Source: Lachnospiraceae bacterium
GTDB lineage: Bacteria; Bacillota; Clostridia; Lachnospirales; Lachnospiraceae
Reading direction: 5' to 3'
DNA: 64,000 nt
Assembly (NCBI GenBank): GCA_022483465.1
Contig: JAKVNF010000004.1
Span: 371,713 to 435,712 of the forward strand
Position 1 is the stretch's first letter. Each line of letters starts with the position of its first letter. Below are positions 17,069-25,328 of this stretch, one piece after another. A program made the position numbers and the translations under genes. The notes below the pieces were generated by a model, which was not told where the DNA came from, made no database searches, and was given only the letters and a program-made list of their open reading frames with translations.

Positions 17069-18532
17069 TCACTGTGCTGCATCCGGGGACCACTTGGTCA
17101 GGCCCTCAATCCAGCTGCCGATTGTCCAGTCAGCATCTGCGCAGTACTGGGGCTCCTCCAGCACAAGGTGTCCATCTCCGGTCCACCATTCATATCCTCT
17201 GTCATCCTTTGCGGGATAGGTGTCCACACCGTCCACATATCCGCCTTCCTTGTGGTTGTACTCTTCCTCCGTCTCCTCCATGACTTTCGGATTCGAGGAG
17301 TAGCCTCCCATATCCTTGCCCCAGGCGGAGAAACCGTCTTTTGTGGTCGTCAGATAGGAGATAAATGCGCAGGCAGTCCAGGGAAGCGGGCTGTTGTCCG
17401 TGACAAACAGGTAGTGGCAGTAGCCATAGCCGCCGATACCCTGGTAGCCATCCTGATAAGCCGCCACCGTGATGTTGTTGACGGAAGTCTCCGCAGATTC
17501 CTCAATGGAGCGAAGCTTGGAGTAAACCAGCAGGCCGCTCTGATCGGTAGCAGAGGCAGCCGTCAGTGTCTCACAGATGGGTCCGTCATCGGTCTGGGCG
17601 TTGTAGTTTTCCATCCACAGGCGGATCCAGGCCAGTGCATAGGCGCCATTCTCATCAAGGCCGAAATCCGAGGCATCCTGCTGCTCTTCCTGGATGTAGG
17701 GGTCGAAGTATGCCTTCTCATCATCAGAGAGCTGATCATAGGCATCCTTCAGGACGGCGGCATACTCCGGTTTTGTCAGCATGGTGAGGAAGTTTTTGCC
17801 CACCACCTCGGAGTCAATGTCCATGAACAGGGGATGTTCCCCTTCCCGGATGAAGTCCCAGCAGTTGTCAAAGGTCTTGGTGCCGGTGTTATTAAACATG
17901 AAAACCTTGTTCAGGGTCTGCAGCGGCAGGAATCCCTCATAGGCATCTGCCGTTGTGCCGTTGGCCTCTGCCCACTCCTTCGGAATGAAGGTATCCAGCA
18001 CACCGGTATCTGCCATCTTGGACTGGATCTGGTTGCCATCCTGGATGAGCGTCATGGCAAAGGTGCCGGAGCTCTTTGCGCTGTCGGCTGAGAGCTGATC
18101 AAAAATCTTGTTGTTCTTGGGCTGCTGCCACTCATATTCCATCGAGTAGGACGGGTCAATAGTCTGCAGATATTCAATAAAGAGCGGCAGCGCCGTCTTG
18201 CCGCGGGAACTGTTGCCAACGCCGTAAAACGTCTTCCCGTTGGACTCTTCAATTGCTTTCTGGGCCAGCTCGTCGAGTGTCATGCCCTCGGCTTCCTGGA
18301 TGATCTGCTGTGTGGGCGTCAGGTCTGCCGTATCGGTTTCCGTCTCCTGGATCGTGGCCTCCGGTGCGGCAGCTTCCGCTGTGGCGGCTTCTGTGGCCGC
18401 AGCCTCCGCCCCCGCGGTGGTCTCCCCTGAAGTGGTGCTCTGGGCAGAGCCGCTGCCAGAACTGCCGCATCCGGCAAGTGCTGTCGCCGCCAAAAGTCCG
18501 GCCATCATGCAAGATAAGAATTTCTTTTTCAT
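17069..18532 (-). CDS. Extracellular solute-binding lipoprotein of the ABC transporter
   Basis: A 487-residue protein with a lipoprotein signal, hydrophobic core then LAGCGSSG with the lipidated cysteine at about residue 22. It is followed by a low-complexity Ala/Glu/Thr linker of about 50 residues that should hold the domain away from the membrane. The mature part resembles family-1/Fbp-like periplasmic binding proteins but is longer than FbpA or AfuA. It is the first gene of the operon with the permease and ATPase. The 290 bp upstream contains no gene, only AT-rich sequence that probably holds the promoter and regulator sites. Confidence 0.85.
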   Translation of the reverse strand: MKKKFLSCMMAGLLAATALAGCGSSGSGSAQSTTSGETTAGAEAAATEAATAEAAAPEATIQETETDTADLTPTQQIIQEAEGMTLDELAQKAIEESNGKTFYGVGNSSRGKTALPLFIEYLQTIDPSYSMEYEWQQPKNNKIFDQLSADSAKSSGTFAMTLIQDGNQIQSKMADTGVLDTFIPKEWAEANGTTADAYEGFLPLQTLNKVFMFNNTGTKTFDNCWDFIREGEHPLFMDIDSEVVGKNFLTMLTKPEYAAVLKDAYDQLSDDEKAYFDPYIQEEQQDASDFGLDENGAYALAWIRLWMENYNAQTDDGPICETLTAASATDQSGLLVYSKLRSIEESAETSVNNITVAAYQDGYQGIGGYGYCHYLFVTDNSPLPWTACAFISYLTTTKDGFSAWGKDMGGYSSNPKVMEETEEEYNHKEGGYVDGVDTYPAKDDRGYEWWTGDGHLVLEEPQYCADADWTIGSWIEGLTKWSPDAAQ

Positions 18533-18778
18533 GAACCAACCCTCCTTATTCTCCGCTCAGACAGCTTCCCCTGCTGCCTCCCGAGCGGTGTCTCTGTTTC
18601 TGTCTTCAGGGTATTGGTTTTGGCGATATTTCACAATCAGGCAAATCTGACATTGTTTTCAAATTTCAGATCATGCACAAATTGCACCAGATTATTGGAT
18701 GAATATTCAGCATATCGCACATAGATTATCGTGAGGCATTTTGGAGCATGTTGTCATTTTTTGTTCTTTGAAAGTCTG

Positions 18779-18820
18779 CAAAAACACCTGCCCGATCCGG
18801 TCTGACCGGCGGGCAGGTGT
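18779..18820 (-). terminator. Terminator after the response regulator gene
   Basis: Perfect 11-bp stem ACACCTGCCCG / CGGGCAGGTGT, followed on the minus strand by TTTTTGC. Confidence 0.85.
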
Positions 18821-18823
18821 CTT

Positions 18824-19636
18824 TTAGGATCTGAACTGATTCTGATAGTCTGAGGGGGTACAGCCCACATATTTGCGAAACGTGGTAGAGAAGTAGGCGA
18901 TGTCGCTGTAGCCGCACATCCCGGCGATCTCATAGACCTTGTAGGCATGCATCTGCAGAAGACTTTTGGCATTTCGAATCCGGACCATGGTGATGTATTG
19001 GGCAGGGGTGATTCCGGTATTCGCACGGAACTGACGTGTCAGATACCCGTCACTGATTCCGAGTGCTTCCGAAACCGCGCAAACGCTGAGGGTCCGCTCC
19101 CCATAGTGCTCTTTGATGTACTGCATGGCGCGCCTGCAATAGAGATTGTCCGTGACTGGATCCCGGAGGGCGGGTGCAATCGCCCGCTGCTCACCAGGCA
19201 GGTCCGGCGGCACCGCCGCAGAAGTTTCGCTCCCGGAGGGCGGGATTTTCCAGCCACGCCTCTTTACCACCTTTGCGACCGCTGCCTCAAATTCTTCGTC
19301 CTCGAAGGGTTTCAGAAGATAGTCCGCAGCGAGAAGCCGGAGCGCATCCCGCGCATAGTTGAAGTCGCTGTACGCCGTGAGAAAAATGACATCGATCGTG
19401 CTGCCCTCCGCGCGCAGGCGCTGCAGCATCTCCAGACCGGTCATCTTGGGCATCCGGATGTCCGAGACACACAAATCCGGAGAGAGCGTATGCACCGCAT
19501 CCAGACCCTCCAGACCGTTGTTACAGGTCCCGCAGACCTGAAATCCCATCGATGGCCAGTCAATGGAACGGGCAAGTCCCTCCCGCACCAGTTTTTCATC
19601 ATCCACGATCAGTACCCGGTGTATCCCCTGATCCAT
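18824..19636 (-). CDS. Response regulator, receiver plus AraC-type DNA-binding domain (YesN/HptR-like)
   Basis: A 270-residue regulator. The receiver domain has acidic residues in VDDEK, the phospho-acceptor Asp in CVSDIRMPKMTG and the conserved Lys in LKPFED. The C-terminal 100 residues carry two AraC helix-turn-helices, ending with SDIAYFSTTFRKYVGCTPSDY. The start at 19636 has GAGGGAGG upstream and lies inside the end of the histidine kinase gene (38-bp overlap). It probably activates the adjacent ABC transporter operon, which begins just beyond its terminator. Confidence 0.93.
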   Translation of the reverse strand: MDQGIHRVLIVDDEKLVREGLARSIDWPSMGFQVCGTCNNGLEGLDAVHTLSPDLCVSDIRMPKMTGLEMLQRLRAEGSTIDVIFLTAYSDFNYARDALRLLAADYLLKPFEDEEFEAAVAKVVKRRGWKIPPSGSETSAAVPPDLPGEQRAIAPALRDPVTDNLYCRRAMQYIKEHYGERTLSVCAVSEALGISDGYLTRQFRANTGITPAQYITMVRIRNAKSLLQMHAYKVYEIAGMCGYSDIAYFSTTFRKYVGCTPSDYQNQFRS

Positions 19637-21386
19637 CCTGTTTTCCTCCCTCTGTATTGCCCGGCGGGAGGAGAATCTGAATCCGTGTTCCTCCTTCCGC
19701 AGGCCGTTCTGCACGAAGACCATAGCGATCCCCGTAATTCATCCGCACAATCCGGTCCACATTGGAAAGTCCAAGATGTCCCCGGATTCCCTCCCAGTTG
19801 TGCGTATTGATTCGCACAAACATGTCCTCCGGTATCCCGCTGCCGCTGTCCGCAACCGTGAGAATCAAAAAGCCATCATCCTGCACAGCCGTCACCTCCA
19901 CCGTCCCTTCATCGGATTCCTCCAGGCCGTGGATGCAGGCGTTTTCTACGATCGGCTGGAGAATGAGCTTCGGGACTTTTCTCTCCCGGAGGAATGCCGG
20001 AAGAGAAAAGGTAAACACAAATTTGTTCGCAAAGCGGATATTCTGAATGCTGGCATAGTTCTCCGAGAGCGAAAATTCCTCCGCAAGGGTAATCATCGGC
20101 TCCCCTGAAATCGCCGTCCGAAGGATCTTTGCCAGCTTGCTCGAGAGTTGCGCTATCTCCGGGACTCCACCCGCCTTGGCAAGCCACTTGATCGAATCCA
20201 GAGTGTTGTAGAGAAAATGAGGATTGAGCTGTGCCTGCATCATGGCAATCCGCACTTCGTTGAGCTGCTTCTCGTTCTCGATGCGCTCCTGTAAATTCTG
20301 GTCAATCCGCTCCGTCATCGCGTTGAAACTGGAAGAGAGCTGCCCCAGCTCATCCGTTCTCCCCTCCGGGATCCGGACAGCGAGATTTCCCTTCTTCACC
20401 TCCCCCATCGCACGGTTCATCACAAGAATCGGCTTGGTAAAGTTTTGGGAGACCTTCACCGAGGCCAGCGCACAGATGGAGAGGCTGATCGCTGCAAAGA
20501 GCAGCACCAGGCGATGCATGGCATGTTCCATTGCCACATCAAACAGGGGCCGCTTCATGAGAATCACCGTGAGTCCTGTGTCCCCCACCGGACGCGCATA
20601 CGTCTCAAATCCCTCCAGTTCCGGATCACCGTCTGCCGCAAACAGAGCACTGCGAAGGACAGCTGCTGCATCCAGCTGATGGGCAGTGGTTGTCGCGTAT
20701 ACCTCCTCATACCATCGGTTGACCAGAAGAATTCCATCCCGGGAAGGCAGCGAAGAGGCGAGAAGGCGTTCCAGATTTTCCTTTGTCACCGTGGCAGTCA
20801 GATACCCCACGGTTTCTCCGTTCCCATCCTGCACTGCCCTGGCACATCGGATTCGGACCTCTGTATTGCTCTCCGTGGAGCCGCTCCCGGTCCTGCAGGC
20901 CCAAACGGCCATGGAAGCCGGCTGTTCTTCCGCCATGCCCAGGATTCCGAAATAGGCAGGTAGGCTCTCCCCGTTTTGTCCCTGCCCCGTCGTGTACCGG
21001 CAGACACCGTCCGCGTCCAGCAGATCAAACCGGGCAAAGTTCCTCGCCTCCTGCGTCTTTTCATAGAGCAGCCCGTTGACTTCCGCATCTCCAGAGTTTT
21101 TCCGGGACAGTCCGCTCTGAATCATCTCCTGCCCCTGCAGTGCTTCCATGGAGGAGGATATCTCCTCCATCCGGCCTGTGAGCAGTTCACACTCCTGTGA
21201 GATCTCCTCCATCGCCTCCGTGTGGTTTTCCTGGCGGAGCTTGTGGCGAAATACGGTAATCATGACAAAGCCGCAGAGAACCAGCGGTACCACGGAGATG
21301 GCAATAAAACTCACCAGCAGTTTTTTTCGAAAGGACCCGGAGAGATATCTCACCAGATGGCTGCGCCGCAATCTATTCCACCGCAT
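19599..21386 (-). CDS. Sensor histidine kinase, YesM/HptS type
   Basis: A 595-residue membrane kinase. A transmembrane helix lies at about residues 22-45, then an extracytoplasmic sensor region of about 240 residues, a second transmembrane helix near LFAAISLSICALASV, a HAMP domain, then the His_kinase signature AQLNPHFLYNTLDSIKWL with the phospho-acceptor His, and an ATPase domain with the GSGIPEDMF and GHLGLSNV boxes. It overlaps the upstream binding-protein gene by 14 bp. The arrangement suggests that the lipoprotein presents ligand to the sensor domain, as HptA does for HptS. Confidence 0.93.
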   Translation of the reverse strand: MRWNRLRRSHLVRYLSGSFRKKLLVSFIAISVVPLVLCGFVMITVFRHKLRQENHTEAMEEISQECELLTGRMEEISSSMEALQGQEMIQSGLSRKNSGDAEVNGLLYEKTQEARNFARFDLLDADGVCRYTTGQGQNGESLPAYFGILGMAEEQPASMAVWACRTGSGSTESNTEVRIRCARAVQDGNGETVGYLTATVTKENLERLLASSLPSRDGILLVNRWYEEVYATTTAHQLDAAAVLRSALFAADGDPELEGFETYARPVGDTGLTVILMKRPLFDVAMEHAMHRLVLLFAAISLSICALASVKVSQNFTKPILVMNRAMGEVKKGNLAVRIPEGRTDELGQLSSSFNAMTERIDQNLQERIENEKQLNEVRIAMMQAQLNPHFLYNTLDSIKWLAKAGGVPEIAQLSSKLAKILRTAISGEPMITLAEEFSLSENYASIQNIRFANKFVFTFSLPAFLRERKVPKLILQPIVENACIHGLEESDEGTVEVTAVQDDGFLILTVADSGSGIPEDMFVRINTHNWEGIRGHLGLSNVDRIVRMNYGDRYGLRAERPAEGGTRIQILLPPGNTEGGKQDGSGDTPGTDRG

Positions 21387-22437
21387 CCGCAGCCTCGCTT
21401 TCTGCCTTCTGCGTATCTGCCCAGATCTGCATCAGCTCATCCTGGTGCTGTGCAGTCCAGTCATAATCAAAGGGCACGATCTTCATCTCTGCCGGACTTG
21501 CAGCGTCAAGATCCCGCCGCACACTTCTGCGGTACATCTGATCCTGCAGCAGCCGCTGTACCGGGACGCTGACTGTAAAATCGATGAATGTGCCGGCATT
21601 GGAAGCATGTGGGGCTCGCTTTACCATAGCGGCTGCATCCGGCACGACACAGGTACCCTCTTCCGGGTAGATCACCGCCAGTGCTGCCCCCTGGGCAATC
21701 CGTTTCTTTGCTGTCTCCTCCAGTGTGATTCCGACCCGGAGTGTCCCGTTCTCCACACTGTCGACCACATCCGCACTTCCCCCGCAAAGCTTGCCATCCA
21801 ACTGGGAGGCAAGCGCCGGGATACAGCGCTCCGGATCCTCTCCCAGGATCTGCGGAATCGCCGCCAGGATGGTGACACTGGTCCCGGAGGTTCCGGGATC
21901 TGCAAAGGCAAGCTGTCCCTTCCACTTCTCATCGCCAAGCAGTTCTTTCCAGCTCTTCGGTGCGGCGTCTTCCTCCACCAGACGGGTATTGTAAATAAAG
22001 ACCAGCGGCAGTTCGGAAAAGGGCGTCCACACTCTATCTTCATCAGCCTTCGTGAGATTCAGACTGGCAGACGCAGAACTCTCATACCGGTCAAAACAGT
22101 CCTGATAGGCGTTGTAGCTCTCCGCGCCTCCACCGAACATGACATCCACCGTACCCTGTCCGAAATTCCGAATGTCCTCCATCAGTTCCGTTGTTCCGCC
22201 ATCCCGAACCTCGACATAGATCCCCGTCTGATTCTCGAACTCCTCCACAATGGGCTGATAGACCTCCGGCTTGTGGGATGTGTAGAGGACAAGCCGGTCC
22301 TCTTCTTTGACAACAGGCAGCAGTTCACTCTGCCCGGCTTCCTCCTTACTCCCGCAGCCAGCAAGGAGCGCACACCATAGCAATACGGTGATCCCCAGCA
22401 CCGCATGTCCTGTTTTTCTCCTTCGATCTTTTGACAT
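21373..22437 (-). CDS. Sensory solute-binding lipoprotein (Fbp/AfuA/HptA-like)
   Basis: A 354-residue lipoprotein; signal peptide ends at LLAGCGSKEE with cysteine 27 or so as lipid site. The mature protein begins RLVLYTSHKPEVYQPIVEEF, characteristic of the AfuA/FbpA type-II binding proteins. No permease follows; instead the kinase and response regulator genes overlap in series, so this is likely a sensory accessory, not a transport component. The start at 22437 is favoured over an upstream TTG because of the signal-peptide length, though its ribosome site is GGGG-rich and close. Ligand may be a hexose phosphate by analogy with HptARS; an anion or iron is possible. Confidence 0.85.
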   Translation of the reverse strand: MSKDRRRKTGHAVLGITVLLWCALLAGCGSKEEAGQSELLPVVKEEDRLVLYTSHKPEVYQPIVEEFENQTGIYVEVRDGGTTELMEDIRNFGQGTVDVMFGGGAESYNAYQDCFDRYESSASASLNLTKADEDRVWTPFSELPLVFIYNTRLVEEDAAPKSWKELLGDEKWKGQLAFADPGTSGTSVTILAAIPQILGEDPERCIPALASQLDGKLCGGSADVVDSVENGTLRVGITLEETAKKRIAQGAALAVIYPEEGTCVVPDAAAMVKRAPHASNAGTFIDFTVSVPVQRLLQDQMYRRSVRRDLDAASPAEMKIVPFDYDWTAQHQDELMQIWADTQKAESEAADAVE

Positions 22438-22573
22438 CCCCCTGTTTCCCCTGTTTGCAGCCAACTATTTATGAATATTGCTTAATAATTAACCTATATG
22501 TTGTCTCATTGCGGTCATTATGTCAAACTTAACTTTCTTATTGCCTATTTTTGGATTTTCCAAATTCCTGGAA

Positions 22574-22633
22574 TTGACAATAGTCCGATATCAGACTACA
22601 CTCTGTTCCGGCTATGAAGTCCGATGTCGGACT
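22574..22633 (+). promoter_or_regulatory. Promoter with two operators for marR-MATE
   Basis: TTGACA (22574-22579), 17-bp spacer, TACACT (22597-22602). Operator 1, AGTCCGATATCAGACT, fills the spacer; operator 2, AGTCCGATGTCGGACT (22618-22633), is a perfect palindrome between the start site and the ribosome site. Confidence 0.75.
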
Positions 22634-22647
22634 GCAAGGAGAAAACC

Positions 22648-23124
22648 ATGAACGACGAGAAGACCAGCACCATCCGGCGCTTTAACCGCATCAACGACGA
22701 GATCACGTCCCTGTACCACCGGGCCAGCACCAAACTCGGCTTTTCTGACAGCGAGCTGATCATCCTTTACCTGCTCTCCAGCTATGACGGAGAGCTGACC
22801 CAGAGCTGCGTCATCGATCTGACCGGGATGAGCAAGCAGACCGTCAACTCCTCCGTGCGGCGCATGGAGCAGGCGGGCTGGGTGGTGCTCGGCGAGAGGA
22901 CAAACCACCGACGGGTGATCCGCTTTACCGAGGCGGGAGAGGAGCTCTCCCGGGAAGTGATCCAGCCCTTTATGGAGCGCGAGGAGAGCCTTTTTGCCGA
23001 CTGGACGACAGAGGAAAAAGAGGCCTTTTTGTCCCTGCACATGAGGTACCGGGACGCCCTCCGCCAGATGGTGGAGACGCTCCCGGACCGCCGGGGCAAA
23101 AGTTTAGGGGAGGACCATTCATGA
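22648..23124 (+). CDS. MarR-family transcriptional regulator
   Basis: A 158-residue winged-helix repressor. The DNA-binding helix region is LTGMSKQTVNSSVRRMEQAG and the wing is HRRVIRFTEAGEEL. AAGGAGAAAACC precedes the ATG at 22648. It overlaps the MATE transporter start by 4 bp. Two AGTCCGA palindromes in its own promoter make autoregulation with ligand-induced release of the pump gene the obvious model. Confidence 0.93.
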   Translation: MNDEKTSTIRRFNRINDEITSLYHRASTKLGFSDSELIILYLLSSYDGELTQSCVIDLTGMSKQTVNSSVRRMEQAGWVVLGERTNHRRVIRFTEAGEELSREVIQPFMEREESLFADWTTEEKEAFLSLHMRYRDALRQMVETLPDRRGKSLGEDHS

Positions 23125-24473
23125 GCAGAGAAAAGACAAAGAAGGCGGCGATCCAGCTGTCTGACCACTTCACCACGGGGAAGATGCTGCGGTTTACGCT
23201 GCCCTCCATCGTGATGATGATCTTCACCTCCATCTACGGCATGGTGGACGGGTACTTCGTGTCCAACTACGTGGGCGCCGTGCCCTTTGCCTCCCTGAAC
23301 CTGGTCATGCCCTTTATCATGATTCTCTCCGCCGTGGGCTTCATGTTCGGAACGGGCGGCACCGCCCTGGTCTCCATGACCCTCGGCATGGGGGAGCACA
23401 AGAAGGCAAACGAGATCTTCTCCCTCCTCACCTACCTGCTGATCGCCTGCGGCGTGGTGCTGGGGGTCATGGGCTTTGTGATTGCCCCCTGGATGTCCCG
23501 CATCCTCGGCGCCACCCCTGAGATGCTGCCCTATGCGATCCAGTACATCCGCATCAACATGATCGGCATCCCGTTCTTTATGCTCCAAAACCTGTTTCAG
23601 AGCTTTCTCGTCGCCGCAGAGCGCCCGCGCCTGGGGCTTCGGGTGACCATCCTGGCGGGCTGTACCAACATGGTTCTGGACTGGCTCTTTGTCGGGGTTC
23701 TGGGCCTTGGCCTCGGCGGCGCCGCGGCCGCGACGGTCATGAGCCAGATGGTGGGCGGCATAGTGCCGCTTCTCTACTTCCTGCTTCCCAACAAGACGAT
23801 CCTGCGCCTTGGGAAGACCCACATGGACGGATCTGCGGTCTTCAAGGCCTGCACCAACGGCGCCTCGGAGTTTCTCTCCAACTGCGCCTCCTCCATCGTG
23901 GGCATGCTGTACAACCACCAGCTTCTTCGCTACATCGGCACCGACGGCGTCGCCGCCTACGGCGTCATCATGTACGTGAACTTCACCTTTGTGGGCATCT
24001 ACTTCGGCTACTCCATGGGCATCGCGCCGGTGGTCGGCTACCACTACGGGGCGGACAACAAGGAGGAGCTTCGGGGGCTCTTTCGCAGATCCCTCCGGAT
24101 GATCCTCACCGCCGCCGTCCTGCTCACCCTGCTCTCGGAGGTCTCCTCCGGATTTCTCGTGCGGATCTTCGTGGGGTATGACCCGGAGCTCTTTGCCCTG
24201 ACCGTCCACGGCTTTCGGATCTATGCCATCGCCTTCCTGTTCATGGGTTTCAACATCTTCGGCTCGGGGTTTTTCACCGCGCTGAACAACGGAAAGGTCT
24301 CCGCCCTGCTCTCGGTGGCGAGGTCCCTGGTCTTTCAGCTGGCCTCCATCTACCTGCTGCCGGCGCTGCTCGGCGCCGACGGGCTCTGGTGCGTCGTGGT
24401 GGCCTCTGACGGCCTGTGCCTTATCCTCACCATCTGGATGTGGATCCGGTACCAGAAGGCCTACGGATACTGA
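23121..24473 (+). CDS. MATE-family multidrug efflux transporter
   Basis: A 450-residue membrane protein with 12 predicted helices in two MatE repeats. FVSNYVGAVPFASLNLVMP and the second-half VAAYGVIMYVNFTF segment are typical. MATE pumps export cationic drugs or metabolites in exchange for Na+ or H+. Translational coupling to marR suggests induction by its substrate. The gene ends at a strong terminator shared with the convergent peptidase gene. Confidence 0.92.
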   Translation: MSREKTKKAAIQLSDHFTTGKMLRFTLPSIVMMIFTSIYGMVDGYFVSNYVGAVPFASLNLVMPFIMILSAVGFMFGTGGTALVSMTLGMGEHKKANEIFSLLTYLLIACGVVLGVMGFVIAPWMSRILGATPEMLPYAIQYIRINMIGIPFFMLQNLFQSFLVAAERPRLGLRVTILAGCTNMVLDWLFVGVLGLGLGGAAAATVMSQMVGGIVPLLYFLLPNKTILRLGKTHMDGSAVFKACTNGASEFLSNCASSIVGMLYNHQLLRYIGTDGVAAYGVIMYVNFTFVGIYFGYSMGIAPVVGYHYGADNKEELRGLFRRSLRMILTAAVLLTLLSEVSSGFLVRIFVGYDPELFALTVHGFRIYAIAFLFMGFNIFGSGFFTALNNGKVSALLSVARSLVFQLASIYLLPALLGADGLWCVVVASDGLCLILTIWMWIRYQKAYGY

Positions 24474-24492
24474 TATCCTGATTTTGCGCAGA

Positions 24493-24535
24493 AAAGGGAG
24501 CTGCCTTTTGATATGTGGGCAGCTCCCTTTGTTTT
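24493..24535. terminator. Bidirectional terminator between the MATE and C26 peptidase genes
   Basis: Stem AAAGGGAGCTGCC / GGCAGCTCCCTTT with a TTTG-TTTTT tail on the plus strand and a TTTT tail on the minus strand. Confidence 0.85.
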
Positions 24536-24545
24536 TGCATGTTTG

Positions 24546-25256
24546 TCAATCCTGCCGGCAGGCAGCCACAAAGGCGGCAAAGATCTTCCGGCTCGCCTCA
24601 TCCGTCCGGAAGAGATACTCCGTGTGCCACTGGATGCCCCAGACAAAGCGGCTCTTTTTCCGGTGCAGGGCCTCGATCAGGCCATCCTCCGAGACCGCCA
24701 TGACAGAGAGGTCCCCGGCAGGCTCTTTCACCGCCTGGTGGTGGATGCTGTTGACCGGAAGGACGCTGGTTCCAAGAAGATCATAAAGCGGCGTCCCCTC
24801 CAGGATGTGCACCAGGTGGGCGGGCAGCTCATAGGGCTTTTCCATGTGGTGCGCGATGCGGGAGGGGCGCTATGTCGGCAGGTCCTGCCAGAGCGTGCCC
24901 CCGAGGGCTGCGTTCAAAAACCGAATCCCGCGGCAGATGCCAAGGACCGGTTTGTCACGGGAGATCGCACCGGCGAGGATTTTCTTTTCCAGCGCGTCCC
25001 GCTCCCTGCAGGGCACCACGCTCACAGAACGGGGCGCTTCCCCGTAGAGGCCAGGGTCCACATCCTGGCCTCCGGTGAAGAGGAAGCCGTCACAGACAGA
25101 GAGGAGCTCTTTTATGTCCCCGTCCTCCCCCGCAAAGGGGAGCGTCACGGGGATGCCGCCCGCCTGCTGAATGCCCTCCAGGTAGCCGGGAAGCATCCAG
25201 AAGCTCTGCCTCTTTTCATCGCACAAGGGGAGCACGCCCACCACCGGTTTTTCCAT
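24546..25256 (-). pseudogene. Peptidase C26 (gamma-glutamyl hydrolase-like) with an in-frame amber stop
   Basis: One frame of 237 codons that matches class I glutamine amidotransferase-like C26 hydrolases (PuuD type). FLFTGGQDVDPGLYGE, nucleophile cysteine in LGICRGIRFLNAALGG, and the catalytic His in GIQWHTEYL are all present. A TAG at 24868-24870 follows WQDLPT and interrupts the frame; beyond it HHMEKPYELPAHLVHI continues normally. A single CAG to TAG change would explain it. PuuD enzymes cleave gamma-glutamyl-GABA or related isopeptides. Without read-through the product lacks the catalytic His and Glu. CGGAGG precedes the start. Confidence 0.8.
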
Positions 25257-25328
25257 CTGCGTCTTCCTCCGTTTCGCTTTTGTTTTCCATCATAGTACAA
25301 TATTCCCATCTGATCAGGAGGCCGAAAC

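Noticed and set aside
24868-24870. Amber codon as pyrrolysine insertion
   Set aside because: No pyrrolysine genes are visible, the position is not a catalytic site, and one transition from a sense codon explains it.
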